Below, piece by piece: positions 16,740-25,454 of a stretch of 64,000 nt of DNA. The stretch is from positions 372,001 through 436,000 of the forward strand of contig NZ_VNWN01000007.1 of NCBI RefSeq assembly GCF_012720115.1, written 5' to 3'. Made by a program: the position numbers and the translations under genes. Source of the stretch: Sneathiella chinensis. GTDB lineage: Bacteria > Pseudomonadota > Alphaproteobacteria > Sneathiellales > Sneathiellaceae. Every line of letters begins with the position of its first letter. The first letter of the stretch is position 1. The notes beneath the pieces were generated by a model. The model worked only from the letters and a program-made list of their open reading frames with translations, was not told the origin of the DNA and searched no databases.

Positions 16740-18113
16740 TCAGGCCGGGGCGCTGTTGGTCACAACCCGGTTACGGCCGTCACGCTTGGCCTGATAGAGG
16801 GCTTCATCGGCCCGCTTGAGAAGCGTATCGCTCTGTTCGTTGGGTTGGGACATGGTCACACCGATGGAACAGGTGATATCCAGCTCCAGCGTCCCTTGCG
16901 AGACGGAGAAAGGCTGTCCTGCCACTTCGCGGCGCAGACGTTCCGCCACACCGGTTGCCACCGCCAGATCCGTATCCGGCATGACAACGACGAATTCCTC
17001 CCCGCCAAAGCGGCAGGCAAGATCGATTCCGCGAACACTCTTCCCGATCCGGCTGGAAAACTGCTTCAGCACATCATCGCCCACATCATGACCGTGGGTA
17101 TCGTTGACCTTCTTGAAATAGTCGATATCCATGATCAGAAGCGACACAGGCCGGTAATCGGCGCCTGCCTTGGACAACAGCGTGTTCAGGTGATTGGTCA
17201 TGTAGCGGCGGTTATACAGCCCCGTCAGGGCGTCCGTTACGGCCAGTTCCATGCTGCGGTGATAATTGTGACGCAACCGGTCCTGATACTGCTTGCGCAG
17301 CACCTGCGTCCGGGTGCGGACGGCCAGTTCGTTATTGTCGATGGGGCGCATGACATAATCATTCACCCCCAATTCGAGCCCCTTCACAAGACGCTCCGTA
17401 TCCGAATCGTCCACCAGCGTCAGAATGGGCAACTGCCGGGTTTCCTCCAGCGTGCGAATCCGGGAACACAGGCGAAGCGGATCAAAACCCGTACAGTTCA
17501 TGCTGATCACGGCCAGATCGAAATCGCCGCCGCGGGCCAGCACAAGGGCTTCCTCCATGTCGCCCTCGATGGTCACATCATATTTTTCCTCATAGACGGC
17601 GCGAAGCTGCTGGGCGGAAAAATTGTTATCATCAATGGCAAGAATGCGACCCTTCTGGTTCAGCGACCCCGGACCGTCTTCCGGGCTGATTACACCCAGA
17701 TCCTGACTGGTGGCTTCCCGCAGGCGAAACTCATCCATCATCATCTTGAGGCGCAGTAGGGATTTCACACGCGCAAACAGCGCCACATCATCCACCGGCT
17801 TGGTCAGGAAATCATCAGCCCCGGCTTCAAGGCCCTGCACCCGGTCCGCCGTCTCGCTGAGGGCGGTCACCATGACCACGGGGATATGCGCTGTCACCGG
17901 GTTCTTTTTCAGCCGCTGACAGACCTCAAACCCGTCCATCTGCGGCATCATCACATCCAGCAGGATCAGGTCAGGTGACTCTTCCTCGGCAAGGACAAGG
18001 GCATCTGGACCATTATACGCAGTAATGACGTCGTAATATTCAACAGAGAGCTTGGCTTCCAGAATCTTTACGTTGGGAATGACATCATCGACGACAAGAA
18101 TACGAGCAGACAT
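16740..18113 (-). CDS. pleD: Response regulator diguanylate cyclase PleD
   Basis: PleD makes cyclic di-GMP when phosphorylated and controls polar development and motility in Caulobacter. The 457-residue protein is REC (acceptor Asp53, 'LLDVMMPQMDG'), a second degenerate REC with no acceptor ('AVISMNCTGFD'), and a GGDEF domain with GGEEF at 370-374. The inhibitory I-site RxxD is present at 361-364 ('RGID'), five residues before GGEEF, so product inhibition is expected. The ATG is 3 bases after the divK stop, so divK-pleD is one operon, as in Caulobacter and relatives. Confidence 0.97.
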   Translation of the reverse strand: MSARILVVDDVIPNVKILEAKLSVEYYDVITAYNGPDALVLAEEESPDLILLDVMMPQMDGFEVCQRLKKNPVTAHIPVVMVTALSETADRVQGLEAGADDFLTKPVDDVALFARVKSLLRLKMMMDEFRLREATSQDLGVISPEDGPGSLNQKGRILAIDDNNFSAQQLRAVYEEKYDVTIEGDMEEALVLARGGDFDLAVISMNCTGFDPLRLCSRIRTLEETRQLPILTLVDDSDTERLVKGLELGVNDYVMRPIDNNELAVRTRTQVLRKQYQDRLRHNYHRSMELAVTDALTGLYNRRYMTNHLNTLLSKAGADYRPVSLLIMDIDYFKKVNDTHGHDVGDDVLKQFSSRIGKSVRGIDLACRFGGEEFVVVMPDTDLAVATGVAERLRREVAGQPFSVSQGTLELDITCSIGVTMSQPNEQSDTLLKRADEALYQAKRDGRNRVVTNSAPA

Positions 18114-18116
18114 ATC

Positions 18117-18494
18117 TTAATCTAGGAAATCACGCACGGTTTTCAGGAAATTCTCAACGGAGATGGGCTTGGCCACATAGGCTTCGCAGCCACCTTCACG
18201 AATCTTTTCCTCGTCCCCCTTCATGGCGAACGCCGTCACGGCAACCACCGGGATGGATTTCAGATTCTCATCCTCCTTGATCCATTTGGTCACCTCCAGC
18301 CCGGAGACTTCCGGCAACTGGATATCCATCAGGATCAAATCCGGGTTATGCTCCCGCGCCAGAGACAGCGCCTCCATCCCGTCCTTGGTCTGAAGGGTTT
18401 CGTACCCGTGCGCATCCAACAGATCATGAAACAACTTCATGTTCAGTTCATTGTCTTCAACAATGAGTACCTTTTTCTTTGACACCGTTTCCAT
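18117..18494 (-). CDS. divK: Single-domain response regulator DivK
   Basis: DivK is the polarity and cell-cycle receiver phosphorylated by DivJ/PleC-type kinases. The 125-residue protein is a lone REC domain: '[22 protein letters not shown]', acceptor Asp57 in '[24 protein letters not shown]', the '[14 protein letters not shown]' switch and Lys in 'AYVAKPIS'. This matches DivK closely in length and motifs. ATG 18494 starts at the conserved N-terminus; the frame extends further upstream without homology. It is divergent from the DUF3572 gene, a widely conserved arrangement. Confidence 0.96.
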   Translation of the reverse strand: METVSKKKVLIVEDNELNMKLFHDLLDAHGYETLQTKDGMEALSLAREHNPDLILMDIQLPEVSGLEVTKWIKEDENLKSIPVVAVTAFAMKGDEEKIREGGCEAYVAKPISVENFLKTVRDFLD

Positions 18495-18673
18495 TCCTCG
18501 GTTGTCCTTCCCCTGGTGATGCGCTTGGCATTCCGCACCCCGGCAACACCGTGTGACCCACAATAGAGTTTCCTGAATACCTTTCTACAGAAAAACGCTC
18601 CATTTATGATAATAGTGAGCCTAGCCAGACAATTCTCCCTAAATATATTTAATATTCTGTTACTATCGCCATA

Positions 18674-18970
18674 ATGGACAAATTCAGGAAAAACATGAAA
18701 AATCAAGACCTTGCCGATATTATCTGCCTGCAGGCAATCACCTATCTGGTGAGCGACGAAAAAAAATTGAACTGGTTGATGAACGAAACCGGCATCACCG
18801 CAGGGGACCTGACGGAACTGCCCGCCAATCCCGAAGTTTTCGGCGGTACACTTGATTTCCTGCTCAACCATGAAGATATCCTTGTCGATTTCTGCGAACA
18901 ATATGAAATCGCCCCCGACATGCCTGCCCGGATTCGCCCCCTGTTCCCCGGCGCCGTGCAGGATTACTGA
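18674..18970 (+). CDS. DUF3572 family protein
   Basis: A 98-residue soluble, acidic alphaproteobacterial protein of unknown function. Recognisable features are 'LADIICLQAITYLVSDEKKLNWLMNETGI', 'LTELPANPEVFGGTLDFLLNHEDIL' and 'FCEQYEIAPDMP'. It is divergent from divK. ATG 18674 is used; a second ATG 21 bases later (MKNQDL) is possible. Function unknown; the divK neighbourhood hints at a cell-cycle link, but that is only context. Confidence 0.88.
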   Translation: MDKFRKNMKNQDLADIICLQAITYLVSDEKKLNWLMNETGITAGDLTELPANPEVFGGTLDFLLNHEDILVDFCEQYEIAPDMPARIRPLFPGAVQDY

Positions 18971-18986
18971 CAGGAGTTGCACCACC

Positions 18987-19658
18987 GTGTCCCAAGACGA
19001 ACAAATTCACAAAGACGTACAGGAACAATTGAAGTCCCTGCGTCTGGACCCCGACCGACCGCTGATCATCACCGACGCGGATGAGGTCCTGTTCAACTTC
19101 ATGGTCGGGCTGGAAAGCTACCTTGAGGAAGAAGGGCTGTATTTCGACTGGTCGTCCTTTGCCCTGCATGGCAACATCCGCCGCAAGGACACCCAGATCC
19201 CGCTTGAGGCTGAGGCCATCGGCCACCTGATCAACGACTTTTTCGATCGCCAGTGCCACAGTCTTCCGGCGGTGGAAGGCGCAGCGGAGCATCTGGCAAC
19301 CCTGTCCAACCATGCCCAGATTGTCGTGCTCAGCAATGTGCCGCCAAAATATGCCGACAAAAGGCGCACGAGCCTGATCGAGAACGGAATGGATTTCCCC
19401 CTGATCGCCAATGTCGGTCCCAAGGGGCGGGTCGTGAAACACATGACAGACCATGTCACAAGGCCGGCCTTCTTCATTGATGACATCCCTCATAACCACC
19501 AGTCCGTCAGCAAACATGCCGCGCCTGTCAACCGGCTGCATTATATCGCCGACCCGCGCCTGTCCGCCCTGCTTGGCCCCGCCGAGCATTGCCATGTGCG
19601 ACTGGAAAGCTGGCCCGATATCCAGACCCACATTTTCAGCACACTGGAAAAGGGCTGA
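18987..19658 (+). CDS. HAD-like phosphatase-fold protein
   Basis: A 223-residue protein with HAD-superfamily signatures: motif I 'ITDADEVLFNF' (DxD), motif II-like 'IVVLSNVPP' and motif IV-like 'AFFIDDIPHN'. A helical cap region lies between. The substrate is unknown. The GTG at 18987 is preferred because CAGGAG lies 10 bases upstream; the frame itself extends into DUF3572. It is followed after 2 bases by a ROK kinase, so the two may act on related sugar phosphates; this is inference. Confidence 0.75.
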   Translation: MSQDEQIHKDVQEQLKSLRLDPDRPLIITDADEVLFNFMVGLESYLEEEGLYFDWSSFALHGNIRRKDTQIPLEAEAIGHLINDFFDRQCHSLPAVEGAAEHLATLSNHAQIVVLSNVPPKYADKRRTSLIENGMDFPLIANVGPKGRVVKHMTDHVTRPAFFIDDIPHNHQSVSKHAAPVNRLHYIADPRLSALLGPAEHCHVRLESWPDIQTHIFSTLEKG

Positions 19659-19660
19659 TC

Positions 19661-20566
19661 ATGCGCATTGGTGTTGATCTTGGCGGCACAAAAACAGAGG
19701 TCATTGCCCTTGGGCAGGACGGGGATGCGCTTTTCCGCACCCGCAACAGCACCCCGCGCGGGTGTTATGCCGACATCGTGGACAACATCGCCGCTCTGGT
19801 CCAGCTGACCGAACAGGAAACCGGACAGACCGGGACCGTTGGGGTCGGCATCCCCGGCACCCTGTCCCCCCGTACCGGACTAGTCAAGAACGCCAACACC
19901 ACCGAACTGATCGGCCACCCCTTTGAAACGGACCTGTCCGAACGTCTGGCGCGGCCCGTGCGGTTGGCCAATGACGCCAACTGTTTTGCCCTGTCCGAAG
20001 CCACGGACGGCGCCGGGGCGGGCCGGGAAAGTGTCTTTGGGATCATTCTTGGGACCGGGGTTGGCGGCGGCATTGTGGTGCATGGCCGGGTTCTGACCGG
20101 CAGAAACGCCATCGCCGGTGAATGGGGTCACAGCCCCCTGCCCTGGGCCAACCAGAATGAACGACCGGGGCCGGACTGCTATTGCGGCAAGAAGGGATGT
20201 ATTGAAACCTTTCTGTCCGGGCCGGGGCTCAGCGCCTCCCACGATGCGGTCGGGTCGGGCGGCCCCACCCCCGCCGAAATTGTCCGCCTTGCCGAACAGG
20301 AGCAGGATGCCGCCGCAGAGCGGACCCTCGCCAGTTATGAGCGGCGGTTGGCCAAGGCGCTGGCCCATGTGATCAACATTCTGGACCCGGAGATCATCGT
20401 TTGTGGGGGCGGCCTGTCCAATCTGGACCGGATTTACGAGAATGTCCCCCGCCTGTGGCAGGAATATGCCTTTTCCGACGGGATCGACACCCCCTTTGTG
20501 AAGGCCCGCCACGGCGACAGTTCCGGCGTTCGCGGGGCGGCATGGCTGTGGCCCCCGGCGGCATAA
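19661..20566 (+). CDS. ROK family sugar kinase (fructokinase/N-acetylglucosamine kinase type)
   Basis: A 301-residue ATP-dependent sugar kinase. It shows the phosphate loop 'IGVDLGGTKTEV', the catalytic Asp in 'LANDANCFALSEA', 'FGIILGTGVGGGIVVHG', the 'GEWGHSPLPW' motif and the zinc site 'CYCGKKGCIETFLSGPG' that defines the ROK family. 'INILDPEIIVCGGGLSN' closes the fold. The sequence resembles Mak/NagK, but the sugar cannot be fixed from sequence. ATG 19661 follows AAGGG by 6 bases and the previous stop by 2. Confidence 0.92.
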   Translation: MRIGVDLGGTKTEVIALGQDGDALFRTRNSTPRGCYADIVDNIAALVQLTEQETGQTGTVGVGIPGTLSPRTGLVKNANTTELIGHPFETDLSERLARPVRLANDANCFALSEATDGAGAGRESVFGIILGTGVGGGIVVHGRVLTGRNAIAGEWGHSPLPWANQNERPGPDCYCGKKGCIETFLSGPGLSASHDAVGSGGPTPAEIVRLAEQEQDAAAERTLASYERRLAKALAHVINILDPEIIVCGGGLSNLDRIYENVPRLWQEYAFSDGIDTPFVKARHGDSSGVRGAAWLWPPAA

Positions 20567-20580
20567 CCGGCAGGCCCGCC

Positions 20581-21873
20581 ATGACCACGCTTTGCCGAAC
20601 CTGTTTCAGGGTCATCCCGGAAAAGACCACCCCGGACGGGGAACCGGTGCGCCTGCATCGGTGTCCCGCCTGCCGGTCTCCGCGCCTTGTCCGCCATCCC
20701 GAACTGCTGGACCTCAGCATTGCCCATATGGATTGTGATGCCTTTTACGCGGCAGTCGAAAAGCGGGACAATCCCGAACTTCTCAGCAAGCCTGTCATCA
20801 TGGCCTATGACGCGCCCCGCAGCGTGGTCAGCACCTGCTGCTATATCGCCCGCATGTCCGGTGTCCGCTCCGCCATGCCCTTGTACAAGGCCAAGAAGCT
20901 CTGCCCGGACGGGGTCATCGTCACGCCCCGCATGGCCGTCTATTCCGAGGTCAGCAAGGCCATCCATACCCTATTTCAGAAACTGACCCCGTCTATTGAA
21001 CCCTTATCCCTTGACGAGGCCTATCTGGACCTGTCCGGCACGGAAAAGCTGCATGGCCGCAGCCCGGCCCAATCCATGATGTGGCTGGCGGCGGAAATTC
21101 GCAAAACCATCGGCATCACGGTTTCCGTAGGGCTCAGCTACAACAAGTATCTGGCCAAGCTGGCCTCCGATCTGGACAAGCCGGACGGCTTTGCCGTGAT
21201 TGGCCGACAGGAGGCCGTGAAGTTTCTCGCCCCCCGCCCCGTCAGCGACATCTGGGGGGTGGGCAAGGCCCTGAACCAAAAGCTGGCGCGGGATGGCATT
21301 TCCACCATCGGACAGCTTCAACACCGGGAAGAACGAGACCTTGTCGCCCGCTATGGCCAGATGGGCAGCCAGCTTTTTCACCTGTCCCGCGGGCAGGACA
21401 AGCGCCGGGTCACTCCGCGGCAAAAAGCCAAAAGCATCTCGGCGGAGACCACCTTTGCCACCGATACATCCGATATGGACATCCTGCTCGCCCGGCTCTG
21501 GCCGCTCTGTGAAAAAGTCTCGGCCCGCCTGAAAGCGTCAGACAAAGCCGGAAGCACCATTACCCTGAAGCTGAAAACCGGCGATTTCAAAACCCTGACC
21601 CGCAGCCACACCCTGCCCCGGCCAACGCAACTGGCTGAAACCCTGTATCAACTTGTTAAACCGGTTTTGGAAAAAGAGGCGGTTAATAAAAAGTTCCGCC
21701 TGATCGGGATCGGGGTCAGCAGCTTTGGCAAGCGGGAAGACGCCGACGCCCCCGACCTGCTGGACCGGGACAGCGGCAAGCGCAAAACCATTGAAAGCGC
21801 GATCGATCAGGTCCGTCAGAAATTCGGGACGGAGGCCATCGGCAAGGGCCGCAGCCTCCCCCGTAAAAAATAG
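20581..21873 (+). CDS. dinB: DNA polymerase IV with N-terminal zinc ribbon
   Basis: A Y-family translesion polymerase of 430 residues. The palm has 'IAHMDCDAFYAAVEKRDNPEL' and 'SLDEAYLDLSGTEKL' with the catalytic acidic residues; 'VGLSYNKYLAKLASDLDKP', the HhH 'DIWGVGKALNQKL' and a little-finger domain follow. The C-terminus 'SLPRKK' is basic, and no QLxLF-type clamp motif is obvious there. Before the polymerase there is a four-Cys ribbon (Cys5, Cys8, Cys28, Cys31: 'CRTC...CPAC') absent from E. coli DinB but seen in alphaproteobacteria. It lies 14 bases after the ROK gene. No LexA box is apparent. Confidence 0.94.
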   Translation: MTTLCRTCFRVIPEKTTPDGEPVRLHRCPACRSPRLVRHPELLDLSIAHMDCDAFYAAVEKRDNPELLSKPVIMAYDAPRSVVSTCCYIARMSGVRSAMPLYKAKKLCPDGVIVTPRMAVYSEVSKAIHTLFQKLTPSIEPLSLDEAYLDLSGTEKLHGRSPAQSMMWLAAEIRKTIGITVSVGLSYNKYLAKLASDLDKPDGFAVIGRQEAVKFLAPRPVSDIWGVGKALNQKLARDGISTIGQLQHREERDLVARYGQMGSQLFHLSRGQDKRRVTPRQKAKSISAETTFATDTSDMDILLARLWPLCEKVSARLKASDKAGSTITLKLKTGDFKTLTRSHTLPRPTQLAETLYQLVKPVLEKEAVNKKFRLIGIGVSSFGKREDADAPDLLDRDSGKRKTIESAIDQVRQKFGTEAIGKGRSLPRKK

Positions 21874-21883
21874 GCGCCCGGCG

Positions 21884-22981
21884 TCAGGCGCCGCACATGG
21901 CCTTGACGGCGGCCCATTCATCGGCCCCAAGGGCAGGTCCGGCCCCCGTATTCCCCGCCGCCTCAATCTTTTCTATCCGCTCCTCCATCCCCGGATGGGT
22001 GGCAAAGATCGGTACATGCATGAATCGGGCTTTCGGCTCCAGACTGCGCAGCAGCGGGATCATGGCCGACATGTCATACTGCCATTCCGTCATGATGCGG
22101 GTGGCAAGGCTGTCCGCCTCGCGTTCAAAATCACGGGTATAGGCGGCCCCGACCGCCATCTGCCCCACACCGGCGATGATCGTACCGCCGCTGATATCCC
22201 CCAGCACCAGACTGAACACCGTTGCAATGCCCACATTGGTCACGAACAGGTTGATCGGGTGCTTCTCGCGGATATGGGCGATTTCATGGGCCAAAACCCC
22301 GGCCAGTGCGTCCGGGCGGTCGGCGTGGTCAATCATTTCCGAGAAAATCACCATATGCCCGCCCGGCAGGGCCAGCGCGTTGGGCACCTTGCTTTTCACA
22401 ACCGTCAGGGTGATCGGTGTGGATGTCCCGGCCTCGGCCGAGGCAAGCCTTGCGACCAGCCCTTCAAGCGCGGCCTGTCCGGCGGTGCCTTCACAAATGG
22501 CCTTGTCCGGGGACTTGTCCCGTGCAAACGTCTTGATGATATAGTCCTTGGTTTCACGGCCGATCCGATCCCGTGTATCGTCTGACAGCATGTTGGCCAC
22601 CACCGTTGCCAGAAATGGCAAGACGAAGACAAACAGGACCGCAACCGATGCCGCGCCCCCGCCAATCCAGATGGCATAGGGCTTCCACCAGCCAGCCTGC
22701 AGGGGGCGACGCTTGTTCAGGGTCTGACATTGGCGCCGAATATCGGCAATGAAACCGGCATCCCCAATGGTCAGGCGGGCCGGGTCTTCCTCCCCGAAAG
22801 AGAGGGAGATTTCGATCTTTGACGGGACCGGACTGACATCCCGCAGTTCATCCAGAGACCAGACTCCGACAGGCGTCCCGGCTTCATCCTCGATCACCAG
22901 TTCATTCGCCCGGATATAGACCGAGACGGACACGGCCCCGGCACTCCGCCCATCAAACAGACGTCCTGTTGCAAGCCCCAT
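21884..22981 (-). CDS. M48 family membrane metalloprotease
   Basis: A 365-residue zinc protease. One membrane helix lies at about 104-127 after an N-terminal cytoplasmic domain. The zinc motif is 'LAGVLAHEIAHIREKH' (HExxH), with the third ligand in 'YTRDFEREADSLATRIM' and the typical 'ATHPGMEERIEKIE' near the end. It belongs to the HtpX/YcaL/BepA superfamily; the substrate is unknown. Its ATG shares one base with the stop of the DUF898 gene (TGATG). DUF898-M48 pairs recur in proteobacteria, suggesting a joint envelope function. Confidence 0.92.
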   Translation of the reverse strand: MGLATGRLFDGRSAGAVSVSVYIRANELVIEDEAGTPVGVWSLDELRDVSPVPSKIEISLSFGEEDPARLTIGDAGFIADIRRQCQTLNKRRPLQAGWWKPYAIWIGGGAASVAVLFVFVLPFLATVVANMLSDDTRDRIGRETKDYIIKTFARDKSPDKAICEGTAGQAALEGLVARLASAEAGTSTPITLTVVKSKVPNALALPGGHMVIFSEMIDHADRPDALAGVLAHEIAHIREKHPINLFVTNVGIATVFSLVLGDISGGTIIAGVGQMAVGAAYTRDFEREADSLATRIMTEWQYDMSAMIPLLRSLEPKARFMHVPIFATHPGMEERIEKIEAAGNTGAGPALGADEWAAVKAMCGA

Positions 22982-24231
22982 CAGAAGGCCCCCACATCCA
23001 GCGCATCGGCCAGACCTTCGCCGTAGCGCGGCGACTCGCCGGACCGGGCAGCGACCGTCTCGAAGGACGAGATGTCGGTGATATACAGGGTCCGGCAGAA
23101 CAGACGCATCAGCGGCATTACCAGAAACACCGTTTTCAGCACATCAAACAGCAGGTAAATGACCACAAAGAACACCAGAACAAGGACAATCATCATGATC
23201 GGGTCCGCAATCATAAGCTGCGGCAGCAGCATGAAAAGCGCCCCATAGGCCACAATGGTCAGCACCCCCATGATGATAAAGACCAGCAGTACCCGGGATA
23301 CCGGCAGTTCGGAACGGAACCGGGCCTCGCCAAAGGACATGTTGGCCGCCATGAACCGGATTTCATGCACCCTGCCCATGACCATGAAAATCATGGACAG
23401 CAGTGCAACCCCCATAAGGATCAGGGAGAATTCGCCGGTCGCAGCAGTCTGTTCATAGCTGGCCATTTCGCCGCCCCCAAGATCGGAAAAGGTGACGGGC
23501 GAATAGAACACGAAATACAGGATCGCCCCCGACAACAGGAAGGCATTGGACAGGATGAACGGCAGATAGGTCTTGAACATGCCGCCAGCCGTCCCGGTGA
23601 AGCGAAAATTCTGGTCGCCGAACACCGTGTTATTGATCTGATAGTCCAGCAGCTTCTGGCGCAGGACCGGATAAAGCAGTCCGAGGCTGAACAGGCTGGC
23701 CAGCGTCCACAGCAGGGAAATGCCCATGAACCGAAGCCCCTTGCCCTCAAGATAGAAGCGGATGGATCGCCATGAGGTCCGGCTCAGCCGGTAGCGCCAC
23801 AGACGGTAGCGGGCGAACTGCCAGAAGGCGAACAGAACCGCAAAATTCAGCAGGCTTCCGATGATTTCCAGCGCCGGTGCGGTCAGGGCCAGCACCGATG
23901 ACACCACACCCACCACAAACAAAAGGGGTGTCAGGATCACAAGGGCAATCAGGAACCCGATAAACAGTTCCTTACCCGTGCCGTGATATTCCAGCCGGTC
24001 CTCGCCCAACCGGGTGCCGTTCCACAAAAGACGGCGCAAATGCGTCTTTCCCCAGAACCGGTAAAACCCGAGGGTCACAATGCCCAGCAACTTGTTCTTG
24101 TAAATACGGCCCACTACGGGCGCTATTCTGCAATCAAATTCCAGAAAGGGGGAATTGGCCTCTTGCCCTCTGGATGTGTTTTGCCACGGCAGGCCACCAG
24201 CCTCGCCCGATTGGTCCTGTCCCTGATACAT
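22981..24231 (-). CDS. DUF898 (YjgN-like) polytopic membrane protein
   Basis: A 416-residue inner-membrane protein with about nine hydrophobic segments. The family signature 'YKNKLLGIVTLGFYRFWGKTHLRRLLWNGTRLGEDRLEYHGTGKEL' is present near the N-terminus and is echoed by a second half ('LDYQINNTVFGDQNFRFTG'), as expected for the duplicated DUF898 fold. No enzymatic role is known. It is translationally coupled to the downstream M48 protease and lies 62 bases after eipB. Confidence 0.88.
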   Translation of the reverse strand: MYQGQDQSGEAGGLPWQNTSRGQEANSPFLEFDCRIAPVVGRIYKNKLLGIVTLGFYRFWGKTHLRRLLWNGTRLGEDRLEYHGTGKELFIGFLIALVILTPLLFVVGVVSSVLALTAPALEIIGSLLNFAVLFAFWQFARYRLWRYRLSRTSWRSIRFYLEGKGLRFMGISLLWTLASLFSLGLLYPVLRQKLLDYQINNTVFGDQNFRFTGTAGGMFKTYLPFILSNAFLLSGAILYFVFYSPVTFSDLGGGEMASYEQTAATGEFSLILMGVALLSMIFMVMGRVHEIRFMAANMSFGEARFRSELPVSRVLLVFIIMGVLTIVAYGALFMLLPQLMIADPIMMIVLVLVFFVVIYLLFDVLKTVFLVMPLMRLFCRTLYITDISSFETVAARSGESPRYGEGLADALDVGAF

Positions 24232-24293
24232 TTTAGCCCCTTGATCCGGCAGGTTGGAAAGTTCTTTTTAACTACCGGGGCATTCACGAATTG

Positions 24294-25160
24294 TCAATTT
24301 CCACAACCGGCAGTATCCAATATATCCAGTTGAACCAGACTGCCGTTCAGGGAGAAATCCTCGTATTTCAGGACAAGGTCGCTGGCCACACCATTTTCAA
24401 ACATTTTCAAACCCACCTCAAACTCCGGCTCGTTGCTTTGGGCGCTGAGATCAAAATAGGACATCTGCACCGGCCAGTAGGGCAAATTGCCCATATCCCT
24501 GTCCTTCAGAAGGGTGCTGTCGCTTTTTCCGCTCTTGCCGATCACGGTCAGGGTATCGAACAGGCCATTGACCCCGTTCCCGTCATAGATTTTGGCGGAA
24601 AGAAGGTTTTTCCCGGCCTTTGCCGATTTCAGGATTTCCCGGGTATGCCCCGTCGGAAAGATCACCCCTTCGGGCAGGTCAAGGCGGTCCGCCCCGTCTT
24701 CGGAAAAGGTGACACTGCCCCCTGCGGATCCCAAGTTTGCCACACCATCGTAATTCTCGATGGTCCGGCCATTCAGCACATTGGACATGGTGAAGCGCAT
24801 CAACTGACCGGCCCGATCCTCCCAGGTGGACAGGTGATAATCTGATGTCATGCTGTCCCCACTGATATTCAGCAGTTCCACCAGCATCCGCTGGTTCATC
24901 AGCACCCCTTCACAGGAATTCTCTACCTCCATGACGATCCGGCCGCGCACATCCTCGATCCCCCCGTCGCGGTGGAATTCCTTCAGGGTCAGATCATAGA
25001 CCGCCCGATGAGAGGCCAGCGCCACACCCCCTGCATGGGATAAAGCGGGTGCCACCACCGCAAACAGGCCGAACAGGGAAAAAAGTATGGAAAGTCGGTA
25101 GGCGATCTTGTCTGTCATCAAATCAACGCTGCGTTTCAGTTGGGCTGTTTTTATAATCAT
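24294..25160 (-). CDS. eipB: EipB (DUF1849) periplasmic cell-envelope integrity protein
   Basis: A 288-residue exported beta-rich protein. The signal peptide is 'MTDKIAYRLSILFSLFGLF...SHA'. The family blocks are 'ALASHRAVYDLTL', 'GGIEDVRGRIVMEVENSCEG', 'WEDRAGQLMRFT', 'VIFPTGHTREIL' and a C-terminal Cys ('DTAGCGN'). The two cysteines match the conserved disulfide of Brucella EipB, needed for envelope integrity. The ATG at 25160 is used; an ATG at 25118 directly before the signal peptide is equally good. It heads a minus-strand group with DUF898 and M48. Confidence 0.88.
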   Translation of the reverse strand: MIIKTAQLKRSVDLMTDKIAYRLSILFSLFGLFAVVAPALSHAGGVALASHRAVYDLTLKEFHRDGGIEDVRGRIVMEVENSCEGVLMNQRMLVELLNISGDSMTSDYHLSTWEDRAGQLMRFTMSNVLNGRTIENYDGVANLGSAGGSVTFSEDGADRLDLPEGVIFPTGHTREILKSAKAGKNLLSAKIYDGNGVNGLFDTLTVIGKSGKSDSTLLKDRDMGNLPYWPVQMSYFDLSAQSNEPEFEVGLKMFENGVASDLVLKYEDFSLNGSLVQLDILDTAGCGN

Positions 25161-25351
25161 CCAGTAATAAACCTCTGTCCCGCCCGTGTGAAGCTGAAAC
25201 TCTGGCGGTTTGATAAAATTTTACCCATTCGGAAATTCCTGTCCTGCACCCGGAACTTTTTTCCCCCTTGCGACCATAAACAACCTATCCGCCCTCCCAC
25301 CCGGCTGTTAAAGGCGGTTGTTTTTAATGGCAAATTTGGCCTAACCGAAAA

Positions 25352-25367
25352 TGGCACACTCCTTGCT
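25352..25367 (+). promoter_or_regulatory. Sigma-54 (-24/-12) promoter of the diguanylate cyclase gene
   Basis: TGGCACACTCCTTGCT matches the RpoN consensus TGGCACR-N4-TTGCW with exact GG-to-GC spacing. It is intergenic, on the coding strand of the cyclase, with start of transcription expected near 25378 and a 75-base leader. Upstream activator sites were not recognised. Confidence 0.65.
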
Positions 25368-25378
25368 TGTATGGGGTC

Positions 25379-25448
25379 GAGGCGAGAAAAGCCTTTATGA
25401 AAACGGTAATCAGGACGGGCGAAGCCCGGACGACGAGATCAAGGAGTG
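25379..25448 (+). promoter_or_regulatory. Structured leader of the diguanylate cyclase mRNA
   Basis: Two hairpins fit the predicted leader: AGGC/GCCT around GAGAAAA (25380-25394) and CGGGC/GCCCG around GAA (25416-25428). The Shine-Dalgarno AAGGAG (25441-25446) follows. CAAGGAGTG (25440-25448) is also exactly complementary to CACTCCTTG (25357-25365), but that segment is inside the promoter and probably not transcribed. No known riboswitch class is recognised. Confidence 0.3.
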
Positions 25449-25454
25449 GTTTAT

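Noticed and set aside
18640-18656. Possible CtrA box (TTAA-N7-TTAA) upstream of divK.
   Set aside because: The half-sites are CTAA and TTAA with a spacer of 6, so it does not meet the consensus.
25357-25448. CACTCCTTG pairing with CAAGGAGTG as a riboswitch-like closing stem before the diguanylate cyclase.
   Set aside because: The 5' arm lies within the -24/-12 promoter, so it should not be in the transcript. The smaller internal hairpins are kept as a weak leader feature.
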